From: Streptomyces blattellae
GTDB lineage: Bacteria > Actinomycetota > Actinomycetes > Streptomycetales > Streptomycetaceae
Length of the DNA stretch: 64,000 nt
Reading direction: 5' to 3'
Assembly (NCBI RefSeq): GCF_009709555.1
Contig: NZ_WJBG01000218.1
Location: forward strand, 1-64,000
Below the pieces are notes generated by a model. It ran no database searches, was not told the origin of the DNA, and was given only the letters and a program-made list of their open reading frames with translations. The position numbers and the translations under genes were made by a program. Shown here piece by piece: positions 42,146 to 52,050 of the stretch; the first letter of the stretch is position 1, and every line of letters begins with the position of its first letter.

Positions 42146-42946
42146 ATGTTCTGGGTACTGCTCCTGCTGCCGGCCTGGGCGATCGCGGGCATTGCGTGCA
42201 CGCGGTTGTGCCTGGCCGCCGTACGTACAGCAGCCGCGGACGCCGATGCGACCGCGGGCCGGGGTCACGACCTGACGCTGTACGAGGCGGCGTTCCTGTC
42301 CGGTGGCCCCCGCCGGGTCGCCGATCTGACGCTGGTGTCGATGGCCCGCCAGCAACGGCTGCTCCTCGCGCACACGGGCTGGGCGACCGTCGTCGACCCG
42401 CGCGGGCGGGACGAGATGGAGCGCTCGGTGATCGGGGCCATCGGGCCAGAGGGGCAGTCGCCGATAGCCCCGGTGCGGGACGCCGCAGCCGCCGCGGACG
42501 CGGTCGGCAGCCTCGCCGACCGGCTGGTCAGCGCGGGCCTCGCCGTGCCCGCCGGCTCCCGTACGTCCGTCGGGGCAGCGGTCCGCCAGGTGCAGCTCGC
42601 CACGGTGGCCGTCCTCGCGCTGGGCACCGCCGCGCTGCTGACGCCCGCGCCGTCGGAGCTGCCGCGCCATCTGGTCGCCCTCTGGTTCGCGCTCCCGCTC
42701 GCCCTCACCCTGAGCTGCCTGGCCATCGCGCGGATCGAGATCCACCCGTACTCGCACTGGGCCTCCCCGGCCGGGCAGCGCCTGCTGGGCGCCCTGGCCT
42801 TGCACGCCGGCTCCGGGGACGACCGTACGTATCTCACCTCCGTCGCCGTACGCGGAGTGCGCGCGATCGGCGAACCGGACCTGCGCGCGGCCTTCGGGCG
42901 CCGTGATCCGTACTGGCGCCACCGAGACTCGTCAGGGGGCGCATAG
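42146..42946 (+). CDS. TIGR04222-type membrane protein
   Basis: The 266-residue protein has an N-terminal membrane segment (FWVLLLLPAWAIAGIACTRL), a cytoplasmic part with the family pattern LYEAAFLSGGPRRVADLTLVSM, and two further hydrophobic segments in the middle (LATVAVLALGTAALLTP and LVALWFALPLALTLSCLAIA). Proteins of this type are known to occur near DUF692 enzymes in actinobacteria, and that is the arrangement here. The molecular role is unknown. The ATG has GAAGGGG upstream and lies nine bases after the DUF4142 stop. Confidence 0.82.
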   Translation: MFWVLLLLPAWAIAGIACTRLCLAAVRTAAADADATAGRGHDLTLYEAAFLSGGPRRVADLTLVSMARQQRLLLAHTGWATVVDPRGRDEMERSVIGAIGPEGQSPIAPVRDAAAAADAVGSLADRLVSAGLAVPAGSRTSVGAAVRQVQLATVAVLALGTAALLTPAPSELPRHLVALWFALPLALTLSCLAIARIEIHPYSHWASPAGQRLLGALALHAGSGDDRTYLTSVAVRGVRAIGEPDLRAAFGRRDPYWRHRDSSGGA

Positions 42947-43043
42947 GGCGCAATGGCGCCGACACCGGCAGGCGGTGCTTGCCTTCGCCGACGGCCGACC
43001 GAAACATCCCTTCTGTCGCTGCCGTGCACCGAAGGGATACCTG

Positions 43044-44696
43044 ATGAGAGCCCCCGCCCTCTACTCGGCCGCCGGGTCTTTGCTCCTGACAGCCCTCGCC
43101 GGTGTCAGCGCCCCGCCGGCCGGCGCCGCCGTGGCCGCCGCGGGCATGCCCGAGCTGCAGGGCACCGCGGTCGCCGCCGCGCGCGCCGCGGCGGCCGGGA
43201 TCGACTTCGGCACATGCGCCCTGGGACAGGACATGCCGGGCCGCATGCAGTGCGGCACGGTGACCGTCCCCCTCGACTACGCGCAGCCGAACGGCAAGCA
43301 GATCAAGCTCACCGTGAGCCGCGTGCGGGCGACCCACAAGGACCCGCACAACAGCAAGCGCGAGGTGCCCCGGCAGGGCGCCCTGGTCTACAACCCGGGC
43401 GGGCCGGGCGCCTCCGGCATGTACTTCCCGCTGGTCGGCCTGCTCCCCGAGTGGAAGCGCATCGCCGGGGCGTACGACCTCGTCGGCTACGCCCCGCGCG
43501 GGGTCGGCCGGTCCGCGCCGCTGTCCTGCCAGGACCCCAAGCAGTTCTTCAAGGCGCCGTCCGAGTCACCGACGTACCCCTCTCAGGCGCACAAGAAGGA
43601 GCGCATCGCGCAGGCCAAGGCGTATGCGCGCGGCTGCGCCAAGCGGTCGGGCAGCGGCCTGAAGCACTATCACTCCCTCAACAACGCCCGGGACCTGGAC
43701 GTCCTGCGGGCCGCGCTGGGCGAGGAGAAGCTGACGTTCATGGGCGCCTCGTACGGGACCTACTTCGGGGCGCTGTACGCGACGCTGTTCCCCACGCATG
43801 TGCGGCGGATGGTGCTCGACGGGCCGGTGAACCCGGACCCGGAGCAGATCTGGTACCGCAACAACCTCGCCCAGTCGGCCGCGTTCGAGGGCCGCTGGGC
43901 GGACCTGCGGAAGTGGATCGCCAAGCACGACCGCGTGTACGGCCTCGGCGACACCCCGCAGAAGGTGCTGCTCAGCTACGAGAAGGCGCGGGCGCGACTG
44001 GCCGGCAAGCCGGCGGGCGGCAAGGTCGGGCCGGGCCAGTTGCAGGACGCGTTTCTCACGGCCGGATACTACGACGACTACTGGCCGGGTCGCGCGCAGG
44101 CCCTGTCGGCGTATCTGAAGGGCGATCCGCAGCCGCTGATCGACATCGCTGGTCCGCAGACCGCGGCGGCGGCCGAGGAGGAGAACTCGGGCGCCGTCTA
44201 CACGGCCGTCGAGTGCAACGACGGGCCCTGGCCGACGGACTGGGCGGTGTGGGACCGGGACAACACCCGGCTGGCCCGCCTGGCGCCCTTCGAGACCTGG
44301 GAAAACGTATGGCTCAACCTGCCGTGCGCCTACTGGCCGGCGCCCCGGCAGCAGCCCCTCGACGTGCGCACCGCGCCGGGCGAGCTGCCGCCGACGCTGC
44401 TCCTGGCCGCCGAGCGGGACGCGGCGACGCCCTATGACGGCGCCCGCGAAATGCAGCGGCGGCTGTCGGGCTCGGTGCTGGTGACCGAGCGGGACTCCGG
44501 CACGCACGGCATCGCGGGCGGGCCGAACGCCTGCGTCAACGGCCACCTGGACGCCTACCTGCTGGAGGGCCGCCTGCCGCTGTGGCGTGCGGCCTGCAAG
44601 GCGCACCCGGAGCCCAGGCCGGAGACGAAGACGGCCGAGCCGCCCCGGACGGGCGACCGCGCCGACAAGGCGACAGCCGCCCGGCACAAGGGCTGA
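43044..44696 (+). CDS. Secreted alpha/beta-hydrolase, tripeptidyl-aminopeptidase type
   Basis: This 550-residue protein resembles Streptomyces SlpD/SlpE and Tap peptidases, which release short peptides from protein N termini outside the cell. A signal peptide (SLLLTALAGVSAPPAGAAVA) precedes the catalytic domain. The nucleophile elbow is GASYGTY with S236, the acid is D459 in AERDAATPYDG, and the base is H488 in SGTHGIAGG. The oxyanion region NPGGPGASG is also present. The ATG has GAAGGGA upstream. A shared hairpin at 44695-44721 separates it from convergent hemQ. Confidence 0.9.
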   Translation: MRAPALYSAAGSLLLTALAGVSAPPAGAAVAAAGMPELQGTAVAAARAAAAGIDFGTCALGQDMPGRMQCGTVTVPLDYAQPNGKQIKLTVSRVRATHKDPHNSKREVPRQGALVYNPGGPGASGMYFPLVGLLPEWKRIAGAYDLVGYAPRGVGRSAPLSCQDPKQFFKAPSESPTYPSQAHKKERIAQAKAYARGCAKRSGSGLKHYHSLNNARDLDVLRAALGEEKLTFMGASYGTYFGALYATLFPTHVRRMVLDGPVNPDPEQIWYRNNLAQSAAFEGRWADLRKWIAKHDRVYGLGDTPQKVLLSYEKARARLAGKPAGGKVGPGQLQDAFLTAGYYDDYWPGRAQALSAYLKGDPQPLIDIAGPQTAAAAEEENSGAVYTAVECNDGPWPTDWAVWDRDNTRLARLAPFETWENVWLNLPCAYWPAPRQQPLDVRTAPGELPPTLLLAAERDAATPYDGAREMQRRLSGSVLVTERDSGTHGIAGGPNACVNGHLDAYLLEGRLPLWRAACKAHPEPRPETKTAEPPRTGDRADKATAARHKG

Positions 44697-44721
44697 GGCT
44701 GAACAGGACCTGGTCAGCCTC
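44695..44721. terminator. Bidirectional terminator between the peptidase gene and hemQ
   Basis: GAGGCTGA at 44695-44702 pairs perfectly with TCAGCCTC at 44714-44721 around an 11-base loop, in the 37-base gap between two convergent genes. Confidence 0.6.
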
Positions 44722-44733
44722 GCTCGGGGCTGA

Positions 44734-45474
44734 TCAGGCGAGCCCCGCGATCAGCTCGCCGATGTCCTTGCGGCGGCCCGTGAAGAACGGCACCTCCTCG
44801 CGGACGTGCATCCGGGCCTCCGAGGCACGCAGATGACGCATGAGGTCGACGATGCGGTACAGCTCGTCGGCCTCGAAGGCGAGGATCCACTCGTAGTCGC
44901 CGAGGGAGAACGAGGCGACCGTGTTGGCGCGCACGTCCGGGTAGCCGCGGGCCATCTTGCCGTGGTCGGCGAGCATGCGGCGGCGGTCCTCGTCGGGCAG
45001 CAGGTACCAGTCGTAGGAGCGCACGAAGGGGTAGACGCTGATGTAGTTGCGCGGCGTCTCGTCGGCGAGGAACGCCGGGATGTGCGAGCGGTTGAACTCG
45101 GCGGGACGGTGCAGCGCCATGTTCGACCAGACCGGTTCGAGGGCGCGGCCCAGCCTGGTGCGGCGGAAGAGGTTGTACGCCTCCTGGAGCTGGTCGCTGG
45201 TCTCCGCGTGCCACCAGATCATGAGGTCGGCGTCGGCGCGCAGCCCGGACACGTCGTAGGTGCCGCGGATCGTCACGTCCTTCGCGGCGAGCTGGTCGAA
45301 CAGCTCCTGGACCTCGTCGGCGTAGCCCGCGCGGTCCTCGGGGAGGGCGTCCTTCAGCTTGAAGACGGACCAGAGGGTGTAGCGGATGACCTCGTTGAGG
45401 TCCTTGGCCAGCTTGCCCTTGTTCGGGATCCTGGCGGACTCGGTGGTGGGGGCGTCGTCACTCATGTCTTTCAT
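44734..45474 (-). CDS. hemQ: Coproheme decarboxylase HemQ (chlorite-dismutase-like)
   Basis: HemQ converts coproheme to heme b, the last step of the coproporphyrin-dependent pathway of Gram-positive bacteria. The protein of 246 residues has family segments [57 protein letters not shown] and [26 protein letters not shown]. The ATG at 45474 overlaps the hemG stop as ATGA; an ATG three codons later (MSDDAPTT) is the other likely start. It is cotranscribed with hemG. Confidence 0.93.
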   Translation of the reverse strand: MKDMSDDAPTTESARIPNKGKLAKDLNEVIRYTLWSVFKLKDALPEDRAGYADEVQELFDQLAAKDVTIRGTYDVSGLRADADLMIWWHAETSDQLQEAYNLFRRTRLGRALEPVWSNMALHRPAEFNRSHIPAFLADETPRNYISVYPFVRSYDWYLLPDEDRRRMLADHGKMARGYPDVRANTVASFSLGDYEWILAFEADELYRIVDLMRHLRASEARMHVREEVPFFTGRRKDIGELIAGLA

Positions 45475-46931
45475 TCTCCCGCTCCGCCGTGCGGACTCTG
45501 CACCGGGTGGGCGGTGCGGTCCTCCGCAGCGCGCAGGTCGCCCTGGATCTGGTCCACCGCCGCGTGGGCGCTCGCGATGCATGCCGGGATGCCGACGCCG
45601 TCGTACTGCGCGCCGCACACCGCCAGGCCCGGCAGCTTGGCGATGTGCTCGCGGATGCGGGCCACGCGCGCGTGGTGGCCGACGGGGTACTGGGGCAGGC
45701 CGTCGTCCCACCGGGTGACGCGGGTCTCGACGGGGGTCGCGTCGAGTCCGGTCGCCGCCTTGAGGTCGTGTCGCGAGACCTCGACCAGCTCGTCGTCGGC
45801 GCGCTGCAGGATCTCGGTCTCTCCGTACCGCCCGACGGAGGTGCGCAGCACGACGAGGTGCGGGTCCTGGCCGGCGATCCAGCCCCACTTCTGCGAGGCG
45901 AACGTGGACGCCTTGATGGTGCGCCCGTCGACCGGCGGCACGAGGAATCCGCTGCCCTCGGGGAGCGCGGTCTCCGCGCGGCGGTAGGCGAGGGTGACCA
46001 GCGCCATGGAGGCGTACTCGACGGCGGAGAGCTCGGCCGCGGCGGCGGGGGCCTCGGCGCGCAGGAGGCCGGCGGCGGCAGCGGCGGGTACGGCGACGAC
46101 GACCGCGTCGGCGTGCAGCACCCGGTCACCGGCGACGACCCGCCATTTCCCGGAGGACTCCCGGCGCAGCTCCGTGACGGCCGTCCCCGTGACGATCTCA
46201 CCGCCCCGCTCCCGCACCGACTCCGCCACCGCGAGCGGCAGTCGGCCCACCCCGCCCTCGATGCCCATGAAGACCGGCCCGGTCTGCTGCGCGGCTGCCG
46301 CCTTCGCCTGGATCTCGCGGACCCCTTGCGTGAGCGAGTGGTGCGTCCGGGCCGCCTGGAAGAGCTGGGGGACCGCCGAGCGCATCGAGATGCGGTAGGC
46401 GTCGCCCGCGTACACACCACCCAGCAGCGGTTCCACCAGGCGGTCCACGACCTCACGGCCCAGCCGCTCCGCCACGTACTCCCCGACGGCCACGTCCTCC
46501 CCCACCTCGGTGCGCGGCAGGTCGGCGTCGCGCTCGATGCGGCGCAGGCCTTCGTCGGAGAGCACGCCGGTCAGCACGGAGGCGGTGCCGGGGACGCCCA
46601 TGACGTGGCCCTTGGGCATGGGGCGCAGGGCGCCGCGGGTCCAGATCGCGGCGGACGCGGTGGCGGGCGGCTGAAGGCGGTCGGCGAGCCCCACCTCACG
46701 GGCGAGGGCCACCGCCTCGGGGCGGCGCGCGAGCATCGACTCGGCGCCGAAGTCCACGCGCGCGCCCGCGATCTCGCCGGGCAGCAGCTTGCCGCCGACC
46801 CGGTCCGACGCCTCCAGGACGGTCACTCTCGCTCCCCGCCGCACCAGTTGGTGGGCGGCGGCCAGCCCGGCAACGCCCGCACCGATGACGACGACCTGCC
46901 CGGCTCCCGCAGGAGTCTCCGTTTCGCGCAT
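45471..46931 (-). CDS. hemG: Coproporphyrinogen III oxidase (HemG/HemY-type flavoprotein)
   Basis: The 486-residue flavoenzyme oxidises coproporphyrinogen III to coproporphyrin III in this pathway; older names call it protoporphyrinogen oxidase. The N-terminal FAD motif is [27 protein letters not shown], shortened here across GAGVAG, followed by DRVGGKL. The C-terminal FAD contact is seen in [20 protein letters not shown]. Length is normal. It overlaps hemQ, which uses the product after iron insertion. It diverges from the DUF4349 gene. Confidence 0.92.
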   Translation of the reverse strand: MRETETPAGAGQVVVIGAGVAGLAAAHQLVRRGARVTVLEASDRVGGKLLPGEIAGARVDFGAESMLARRPEAVALAREVGLADRLQPPATASAAIWTRGALRPMPKGHVMGVPGTASVLTGVLSDEGLRRIERDADLPRTEVGEDVAVGEYVAERLGREVVDRLVEPLLGGVYAGDAYRISMRSAVPQLFQAARTHHSLTQGVREIQAKAAAAQQTGPVFMGIEGGVGRLPLAVAESVRERGGEIVTGTAVTELRRESSGKWRVVAGDRVLHADAVVVAVPAAAAAGLLRAEAPAAAAELSAVEYASMALVTLAYRRAETALPEGSGFLVPPVDGRTIKASTFASQKWGWIAGQDPHLVVLRTSVGRYGETEILQRADDELVEVSRHDLKAATGLDATPVETRVTRWDDGLPQYPVGHHARVARIREHIAKLPGLAVCGAQYDGVGIPACIASAHAAVDQIQGDLRAAEDRTAHPVQSPHGGAGE

Positions 46932-47091
46932 GTCCCCAGCCTCTCAGACCCCACTGACAGTCCGTTCGCGCCCCCGGTGGCCGGCACGAGTCCCGACCGT
47001 GACCTCCTCGGGACCTTTTCCGGCCAACGTCCCGGTCCGCCCCGGCGTCGAAGGAACGTCAGCCGTCACCGACCCCCGGGGGTAGCCGCAC

Positions 47092-48066
47092 ATGCGCATA
47101 CGACGATCCGTACGACCGGTTCCGGCGCTGGCCGGCATCCTGCTGGCCGCAGCCTTGGCGCTCGCCGGCTGCAGCGGCGCGGGCGACAGCGCCGGCAGCG
47201 ACAGCGGCGGTGAGGCAGCCGCCGCACAGGACCGGCGCCAGGAGGGCGCCGGGGGCGGCGAAAGCGACGCGGGCGGCGCCAAGGCCTCGGCCCCGCCCCG
47301 GCTGTCCACGAGCCGCATCATCCGCACGGCCTCGCTGACCGTGCAGGTCAAGGACGTTCCGAAGGCCCTGGACGAGGCCCGTACGACCGCCGAGAACGCG
47401 GGCGGCTACGTGGGCGACGAGACCACCACCCGGGACGAGAAGGGCAACGAGCGCACCCGCGTGATCCTGCGCGTGCCCGTCGACCGGTACGAGGAGGTCC
47501 TCGCCGGCCTGGAGGGCGCGGGCAAGCTGCTCGACCGCACGGCGAAGGCGCAGGACGTCACCGAGCAGGTCGTCGACGTGGAGAGCCGCATCACGTCGCA
47601 GCGCGCCAGCGTCGTCCGGATCCGCGAGCTGATGGACCAGGCGACCAAGCTCAGCGATGTGGTCACCCTGGAGGGCGAGTTGAGCACCCGCCAGGCCGAC
47701 CTGGAGTCCCTCCTCGCCCAGCAGGCGTCCCTGGAGGACCGCACCAGCCTGGCCACCCTCACCCTCTCCCTGTCCGAGACTCCGGTGAAGAAGGCCGCCG
47801 AGGACGACGACCCCGGGTTCCTGGACGCGCTCGCGGGCGGCTGGGACGCGTTCGTGACGATGCTGCGCTGGATCGGCGTGGTGATCGCCGCGGTGCTGCC
47901 GTTCGCCGTGGGGGCGGCGCTCCTCGTACTGCTGTGGCTGCGCCTGATCCGCCCCCGGCTGCCGCGCCGCCCGGCCCCCGCGCCGTCGCCCGCGATGAGC
48001 GCGCTGGGCCCGATCCCGACGGCGCACCCGGCACCGGAGCGCCCCCGCGGAGAAGACGAGGACTGA
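47092..48066 (+). CDS. DUF4349 lipoprotein with membrane anchor
   Basis: The 324-residue protein has a lipoprotein signal with lipobox ALAGC, a Gly/Ala/Ser-rich linker, the DUF4349 domain starting near RIIRTASLTVQVKDVPKAL, a coiled-coil stretch (ISQR to LAQQASLEDRTSL) and a C-terminal membrane segment (IGVVIAAVLPFAVGAALLVLL). It is therefore tethered at both ends of its outer domain. The function of the family is unknown. GGGGG-rich sequence lies before the ATG at 47092. Confidence 0.88.
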   Translation: MRIRRSVRPVPALAGILLAAALALAGCSGAGDSAGSDSGGEAAAAQDRRQEGAGGGESDAGGAKASAPPRLSTSRIIRTASLTVQVKDVPKALDEARTTAENAGGYVGDETTTRDEKGNERTRVILRVPVDRYEEVLAGLEGAGKLLDRTAKAQDVTEQVVDVESRITSQRASVVRIRELMDQATKLSDVVTLEGELSTRQADLESLLAQQASLEDRTSLATLTLSLSETPVKKAAEDDDPGFLDALAGGWDAFVTMLRWIGVVIAAVLPFAVGAALLVLLWLRLIRPRLPRRPAPAPSPAMSALGPIPTAHPAPERPRGEDED

Positions 48067-48107
48067 GCGGACGGGCTTGAGATGCCCGGCCCCCGTAGCG
48101 TGTTCGC

Positions 48108-49514
48108 ATGAGCATGAGCGCTGCACGGAGTGCACGGACCGCACGGGAACGACTGGTCGTGATCGGCGGCGACGCCACGGGCATGTCCGCGGCGTCGCAG
48201 GCCCGCCGCTTGAAGGACCCGGACGAGCTGGAGATCGTGGCCTTCGAACGCGGCCACTTCACCTCGTACTCGGCGTGCGGCATCCCCTACTGGGTCGGCG
48301 GCGACGTGCCCGAGCGGGACCAGCTGATCGCCCGCACCCCCGAGGAGCACCGCGCCCGCGGCATCGACCTGCGCCTGCGCACCGAGGTCACGGAGATCGA
48401 CGTCGCCGAGCGGCGGGTACGCGCGCGTGACGTCGATTCCGGCGCCGAGTCCTGGACGTCGTACGACAAACTCGTGATCGCCACCGGCGCCCGCCCGATC
48501 CGCCCGGACATGCCGGGCGCCGACGCCCCCGGCGTCCACGGAGTGCAGACCCTCGACGACGGCCAGGCCCTCATCGACACGCTGGCACGCACGCGTGGCC
48601 GGCGCGCGGTGGTCGTCGGCGCGGGCTACATCGGCGTCGAGATGGCCGAGGCCCTCATCAACCGCGGCTACGAGGTGACGGTCGTCAACCGCGGGAGGGA
48701 ACCCATGTCCACCCTCGACCCGGACATGGGCCGCCTGGTGCACGAGGCCATGGAGGGCCTCGGCATCACCATGGTCAACGACGCTCAGGTCACCAAGATC
48801 CTCACCGGGGCGGACGGCCGCGCCCGGGCCGTCGCCACGGACGACGCCGAATACCCGGCCGACGTGGTGGTCCTGGGCATCGGCGTCCGCCCGGAGACCA
48901 CCCTGGCCGCACGGGCGGGCCTGCCCCTCGGCGCCCACGGCGGCCTGCTGACCGACCTCTCGATGCGGGTACGCGGCCACGCCGGCATCTGGTCCGGCGG
49001 CGACTGCGTCGAAGTCCTCGACCTGGTCTCCGGCCAGGAACGCCACATCGCCCTGGGCACCCACGCCAACAAACACGGCCAGATCATCGGCACCAACGCC
49101 GGCGGCGGCTACGCCACTTTCCCCGGCGTCGTCGGCACCGCCGTCAGCAAGGTCTGCGACCTGGAGATCGCCCGCACCGGCCTCCGCGAAAAGGACGCCC
49201 GCCGGGCAGGCCTCCAATTCACCTCGGTCACCATCGAATCCACCAGCCGCGCCGGCTACTACCCCGGCACCAACCCCATGACGGTGAAAATGCTCGCCGA
49301 ACGCCGCACCGGCCGCCTCCTGGGCGTCCAGATCGTGGGGAGGGAGGGCGCGGGCAAGAGGGTCGACATCGCGGCTGTGGCCCTGACCGCCCGGATGACG
49401 GTGGAACAGATGACGGCCCTGGACCTGGGCTACGCCCCGCCCTTCTCCCCCGTCTGGGACCCGGTACTGGTAGCGGCCAGAAAGGCTGCGAGGGCGGTGG
49501 AGCAGCATCCCTAG
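48108..49514 (+). CDS. FAD-dependent pyridine nucleotide-disulfide oxidoreductase, CoA-disulfide-reductase-like
   Basis: The 468-residue protein has the FAD loop VVIGGDATGMSAASQARR, a redox cysteine in FTSYSACGIPYWVGG as in CoA-disulfide reductase and NADH oxidase, the NAD loop VVVGAGYIGVEMAEALI and the FAD contact HAGIWSGGDC. The C-terminal dimerisation domain is present. Such enzymes use NAD(P)H to reduce a disulfide or oxygen; the true substrate is unknown. A TAGCGT box ends six bases before the ATG, suggesting a leaderless transcript. Confidence 0.9.
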   Translation: MSMSAARSARTARERLVVIGGDATGMSAASQARRLKDPDELEIVAFERGHFTSYSACGIPYWVGGDVPERDQLIARTPEEHRARGIDLRLRTEVTEIDVAERRVRARDVDSGAESWTSYDKLVIATGARPIRPDMPGADAPGVHGVQTLDDGQALIDTLARTRGRRAVVVGAGYIGVEMAEALINRGYEVTVVNRGREPMSTLDPDMGRLVHEAMEGLGITMVNDAQVTKILTGADGRARAVATDDAEYPADVVVLGIGVRPETTLAARAGLPLGAHGGLLTDLSMRVRGHAGIWSGGDCVEVLDLVSGQERHIALGTHANKHGQIIGTNAGGGYATFPGVVGTAVSKVCDLEIARTGLREKDARRAGLQFTSVTIESTSRAGYYPGTNPMTVKMLAERRTGRLLGVQIVGREGAGKRVDIAAVALTARMTVEQMTALDLGYAPPFSPVWDPVLVAARKAARAVEQHP

Positions 49515-49546
49515 GGGCGCGGGGACCTACGGCGCACCCCGGAAAA

Positions 49547-49864
49547 TCAACCCGTCCCGTTGATCCGGTCGATAGCCTGCCGGGCCTGCTCCGCCGGCGG
49601 CCTGGCCGGCAGGGACGAAACCGACGCCGACGCCACAGCCGCCGGCTGCTCCCCGGAGGGCCTCGCATGCGCGGCATTCCGCGCGGACCGCAACCGATGG
49701 CTGACGGCCTCGTCGAACGTCACCGGCCGCTGCATCTGCGCCGCCAGCCGCCCCGCCTCCTGGCCGAGCCGGGCAATGTCCTCCCAGGGCAGATGCAGCA
49801 CCAGGGAAACTTCGGCCTCACCGTCGGGCAGTGCCTGAATCGGAGGAGTCACTCGGTCGTTCAT
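49547..49864 (-). CDS. Small hypothetical protein (105 aa)
   Basis: I do not recognise a family. The protein starts MNDRVTPPIQALPDGEAEVS, has a helical middle (WEDIARLGQEAGRLAAQMQR) and an Ala/Ser/Pro-rich end, with no signal or membrane segment. GAGGAA lies eight bases before the ATG. It lies between the oxidoreductase and the divergent rhomboid gene. Confidence 0.65.
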   Translation of the reverse strand: MNDRVTPPIQALPDGEAEVSLVLHLPWEDIARLGQEAGRLAAQMQRPVTFDEAVSHRLRSARNAAHARPSGEQPAAVASASVSSLPARPPAEQARQAIDRINGTG

Positions 49865-49983
49865 CGCCTGTTCCTCACGTCGTCCCCGCGAAGCGCCATT
49901 CCGCGGGCGGTTGAAGTGACATACGCACGCGGGCACGGCGGCGTTCACCGATTCGCCGCCCTTATCGGGGGCACTACTTCCTT

Positions 49984-50808
49984 GTGGTCATCCCCGTCCA
50001 TGACGTGAACCCGGTGCGCCGCACCCCTTGGGTGACGTACGCGCTGATCGCCGCGAACGTGGTCGTCTTCATGCTCACACCGGGCGTCGCCGGTTCCGTG
50101 GCCGGAGACGGCAGCCTGGCCCAGCTCTGCCACCTCCAGGCCTACTTGGACCAGTACGCGGCGGTGCCGAGAGAGCTGATCCACCACCAGCTGCCCCAGT
50201 TGGTGCCCACCGGTGAGGTCGCCGTCGGCCCGCGGGGACCCGGCTGCGTCGTCGGCCCGCCCTCCTACGACAAGTCGCCGGAACTGAGCGTCCTCACGGC
50301 GATGTTCCTGCACGGCAGCTGGCTGCACCTGCTCGGCAACATGCTCTTCCTGCTGATCTTCGGCAACAACACCGAGGACCGCATGGGCCATGTGCGGTTC
50401 ACGCTCTTCTACGTCGTCTGCGGCTACGCGGCGTCGTACGGCTTCGCGCTCCTCAACGCCGACTCCGGCGACCCGCTGATCGGCGCGTCGGGGGCGATCG
50501 CCGGGGTGCTGGGCGCCTATCTCGTGCTGTACCCCAAGGCCCGCATATGGGTCCTCGTGCCCTTCCTGATCTTCCTGCCGCTGCGGCTGCCCGCCTGGCT
50601 GGTGCTGGGCTCCTGGTTCGTGCTCCAGGCGGTGTACTCGTCCGGCGAGGGCATCTCCGACGCGGGCACCGTGGCGTACGCGGCGCACATCGTGGGTTTC
50701 CTCGCCGGCATGCTGCTCGCCTGGCCGCTCAAGCCGGGCACCCCGCCGCCACCGGAGCCTCGGGGCCTGCTGTTCGGCAGGCGGGCGCGGCCCCGGCACA
50801 CCTGGTGA
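49984..50808 (+). CDS. Rhomboid intramembrane serine protease
   Basis: The 274-residue membrane protein has the rhomboid signatures: HGSWLHLLGNMLFLLIFGNN, the catalytic serine S169 in GASGAIAG and the catalytic histidine H235 in AHIVGFLAGM. Around six hydrophobic segments are visible. It cleaves membrane proteins within the bilayer; the substrate is unknown. The start is a GTG. Its stop lies one base from the stop of convergent hemE. Confidence 0.92.
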   Translation: MVIPVHDVNPVRRTPWVTYALIAANVVVFMLTPGVAGSVAGDGSLAQLCHLQAYLDQYAAVPRELIHHQLPQLVPTGEVAVGPRGPGCVVGPPSYDKSPELSVLTAMFLHGSWLHLLGNMLFLLIFGNNTEDRMGHVRFTLFYVVCGYAASYGFALLNADSGDPLIGASGAIAGVLGAYLVLYPKARIWVLVPFLIFLPLRLPAWLVLGSWFVLQAVYSSGEGISDAGTVAYAAHIVGFLAGMLLAWPLKPGTPPPPEPRGLLFGRRARPRHTW

Positions 50809-50809
50809 G

Positions 50810-51877
50810 TCAGCGGGCGGTGTGCGTGTGGACGTACTCCACGAGGCGGGTCAGCGTGTCCGGGTCGGTGTTCGGCATGACGCCGTGGCCGAGGTTGAAG
50901 ACATGCCCCTCCAGGCCGGCCGCCGCGTCGAGGACCTCGCGGGTCTTGGTCTCGACGGCTTGTGTGGAGGCGAACAGGACGGTCGGGTCGAGGTTGCCCT
51001 GGAGCGCCTTGCCGGGGCCGATCCGGCGGGCGGCCTCATCCAGCGGGATGCGCCAGTCGACGCCCACGACGTCCGCTCCGGCCTCGCCCATCAGGCGCAG
51101 CAGCTCGCCGGTGCCGACACCGAAGTGGATGCGCGGGACGCCGTACTCCGCGACCGCCTCGAACACCTTCGCCGAGGCGGGCATGACGGAGCGCCGGTAG
51201 TCGGCGGGGGCGAGCGCGCCGACCCAGGAGTCGAACAGCTGGACCGCCGAGGCGCCCGCCTCGATCTGGACCCTCAGGAACGCGGCCGTGATGTCGGCGA
51301 GGCGGTCGAGCAGGTCGGCCCACAGCTCGGGGTCGCCGTACATCATCGCTTTGGCGTTCTCGTACGTCCGTGACGGACCGCCCTCGACGAGGTAGCTCGC
51401 GAGGGTGAAAGGGGCGCCGGCGAAGCCGATGAGCGGGGTCTCGCCGAGTTCGCGCGTGAGCAGGCCGATGGCCTCGGTGACGTAGCCGACGTCCTCGGGG
51501 GTGAGGTCGCGCAGCCGGGCGAGGTCGGCGCGGGTACGGACCGGCCGCTCGACGACCGGGCCGACGCCGGGCTTGATGTCGAGGTCGAGGCCGATCGCCT
51601 TGAGCGGGACGACGATGTCGCTGTAGTAGATCGCCGCGTCCACGCCGTGCCTGCGCACCGGCTGGAGGGTGATCTCGGTGACCAGTTCGGGCCGCGTGCA
51701 GGACTCCAGCATCGGGATGCCCTCACGCACCTTGCGGTACTCCGGCAGCGAGCGTCCGGCCTGCCGCATGAACCACACCGGCGTATGCGGCACGGGCTCC
51801 CGCCGGCACGCCTTCAGGAAGGCGGAGTCATACGTCGCTGTCGGCTGCTTGCCCGCAGGGCTGTCATTGACGCTCAC
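50810..51877 (-). CDS. hemE: Uroporphyrinogen decarboxylase HemE
   Basis: HemE decarboxylates uroporphyrinogen III to coproporphyrinogen III, the substrate of HemG in this window. The 355-residue protein has the N-terminal signature [34 protein letters not shown], the [17 protein letters not shown] segment and C-terminal [12 protein letters not shown]. The GTG at 51877 is the start that gives normal family length; an in-frame ATG far upstream would add about 40 unconserved residues. It is convergent with the rhomboid gene and divergent from the DUF3000 gene. Confidence 0.95.
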   Translation of the reverse strand: MSVNDSPAGKQPTATYDSAFLKACRREPVPHTPVWFMRQAGRSLPEYRKVREGIPMLESCTRPELVTEITLQPVRRHGVDAAIYYSDIVVPLKAIGLDLDIKPGVGPVVERPVRTRADLARLRDLTPEDVGYVTEAIGLLTRELGETPLIGFAGAPFTLASYLVEGGPSRTYENAKAMMYGDPELWADLLDRLADITAAFLRVQIEAGASAVQLFDSWVGALAPADYRRSVMPASAKVFEAVAEYGVPRIHFGVGTGELLRLMGEAGADVVGVDWRIPLDEAARRIGPGKALQGNLDPTVLFASTQAVETKTREVLDAAAGLEGHVFNLGHGVMPNTDPDTLTRLVEYVHTHTAR

Positions 51878-52050
51878 GACGGAAAGTCTCGCACGCCGCA
51901 CTGACGGCCAAGCTCGGGGGAGCGACAAGCCTCCACCGGCCCGCAACCCGCCCCAACGACAGCCACCACCCCTCCCCGTAGGCGACCAAACCAATCCAGG
52001 CAAGGGTGTCTACCCTGCACCCAGCCCCCGTTCCGCTTAATCTGCACCGC

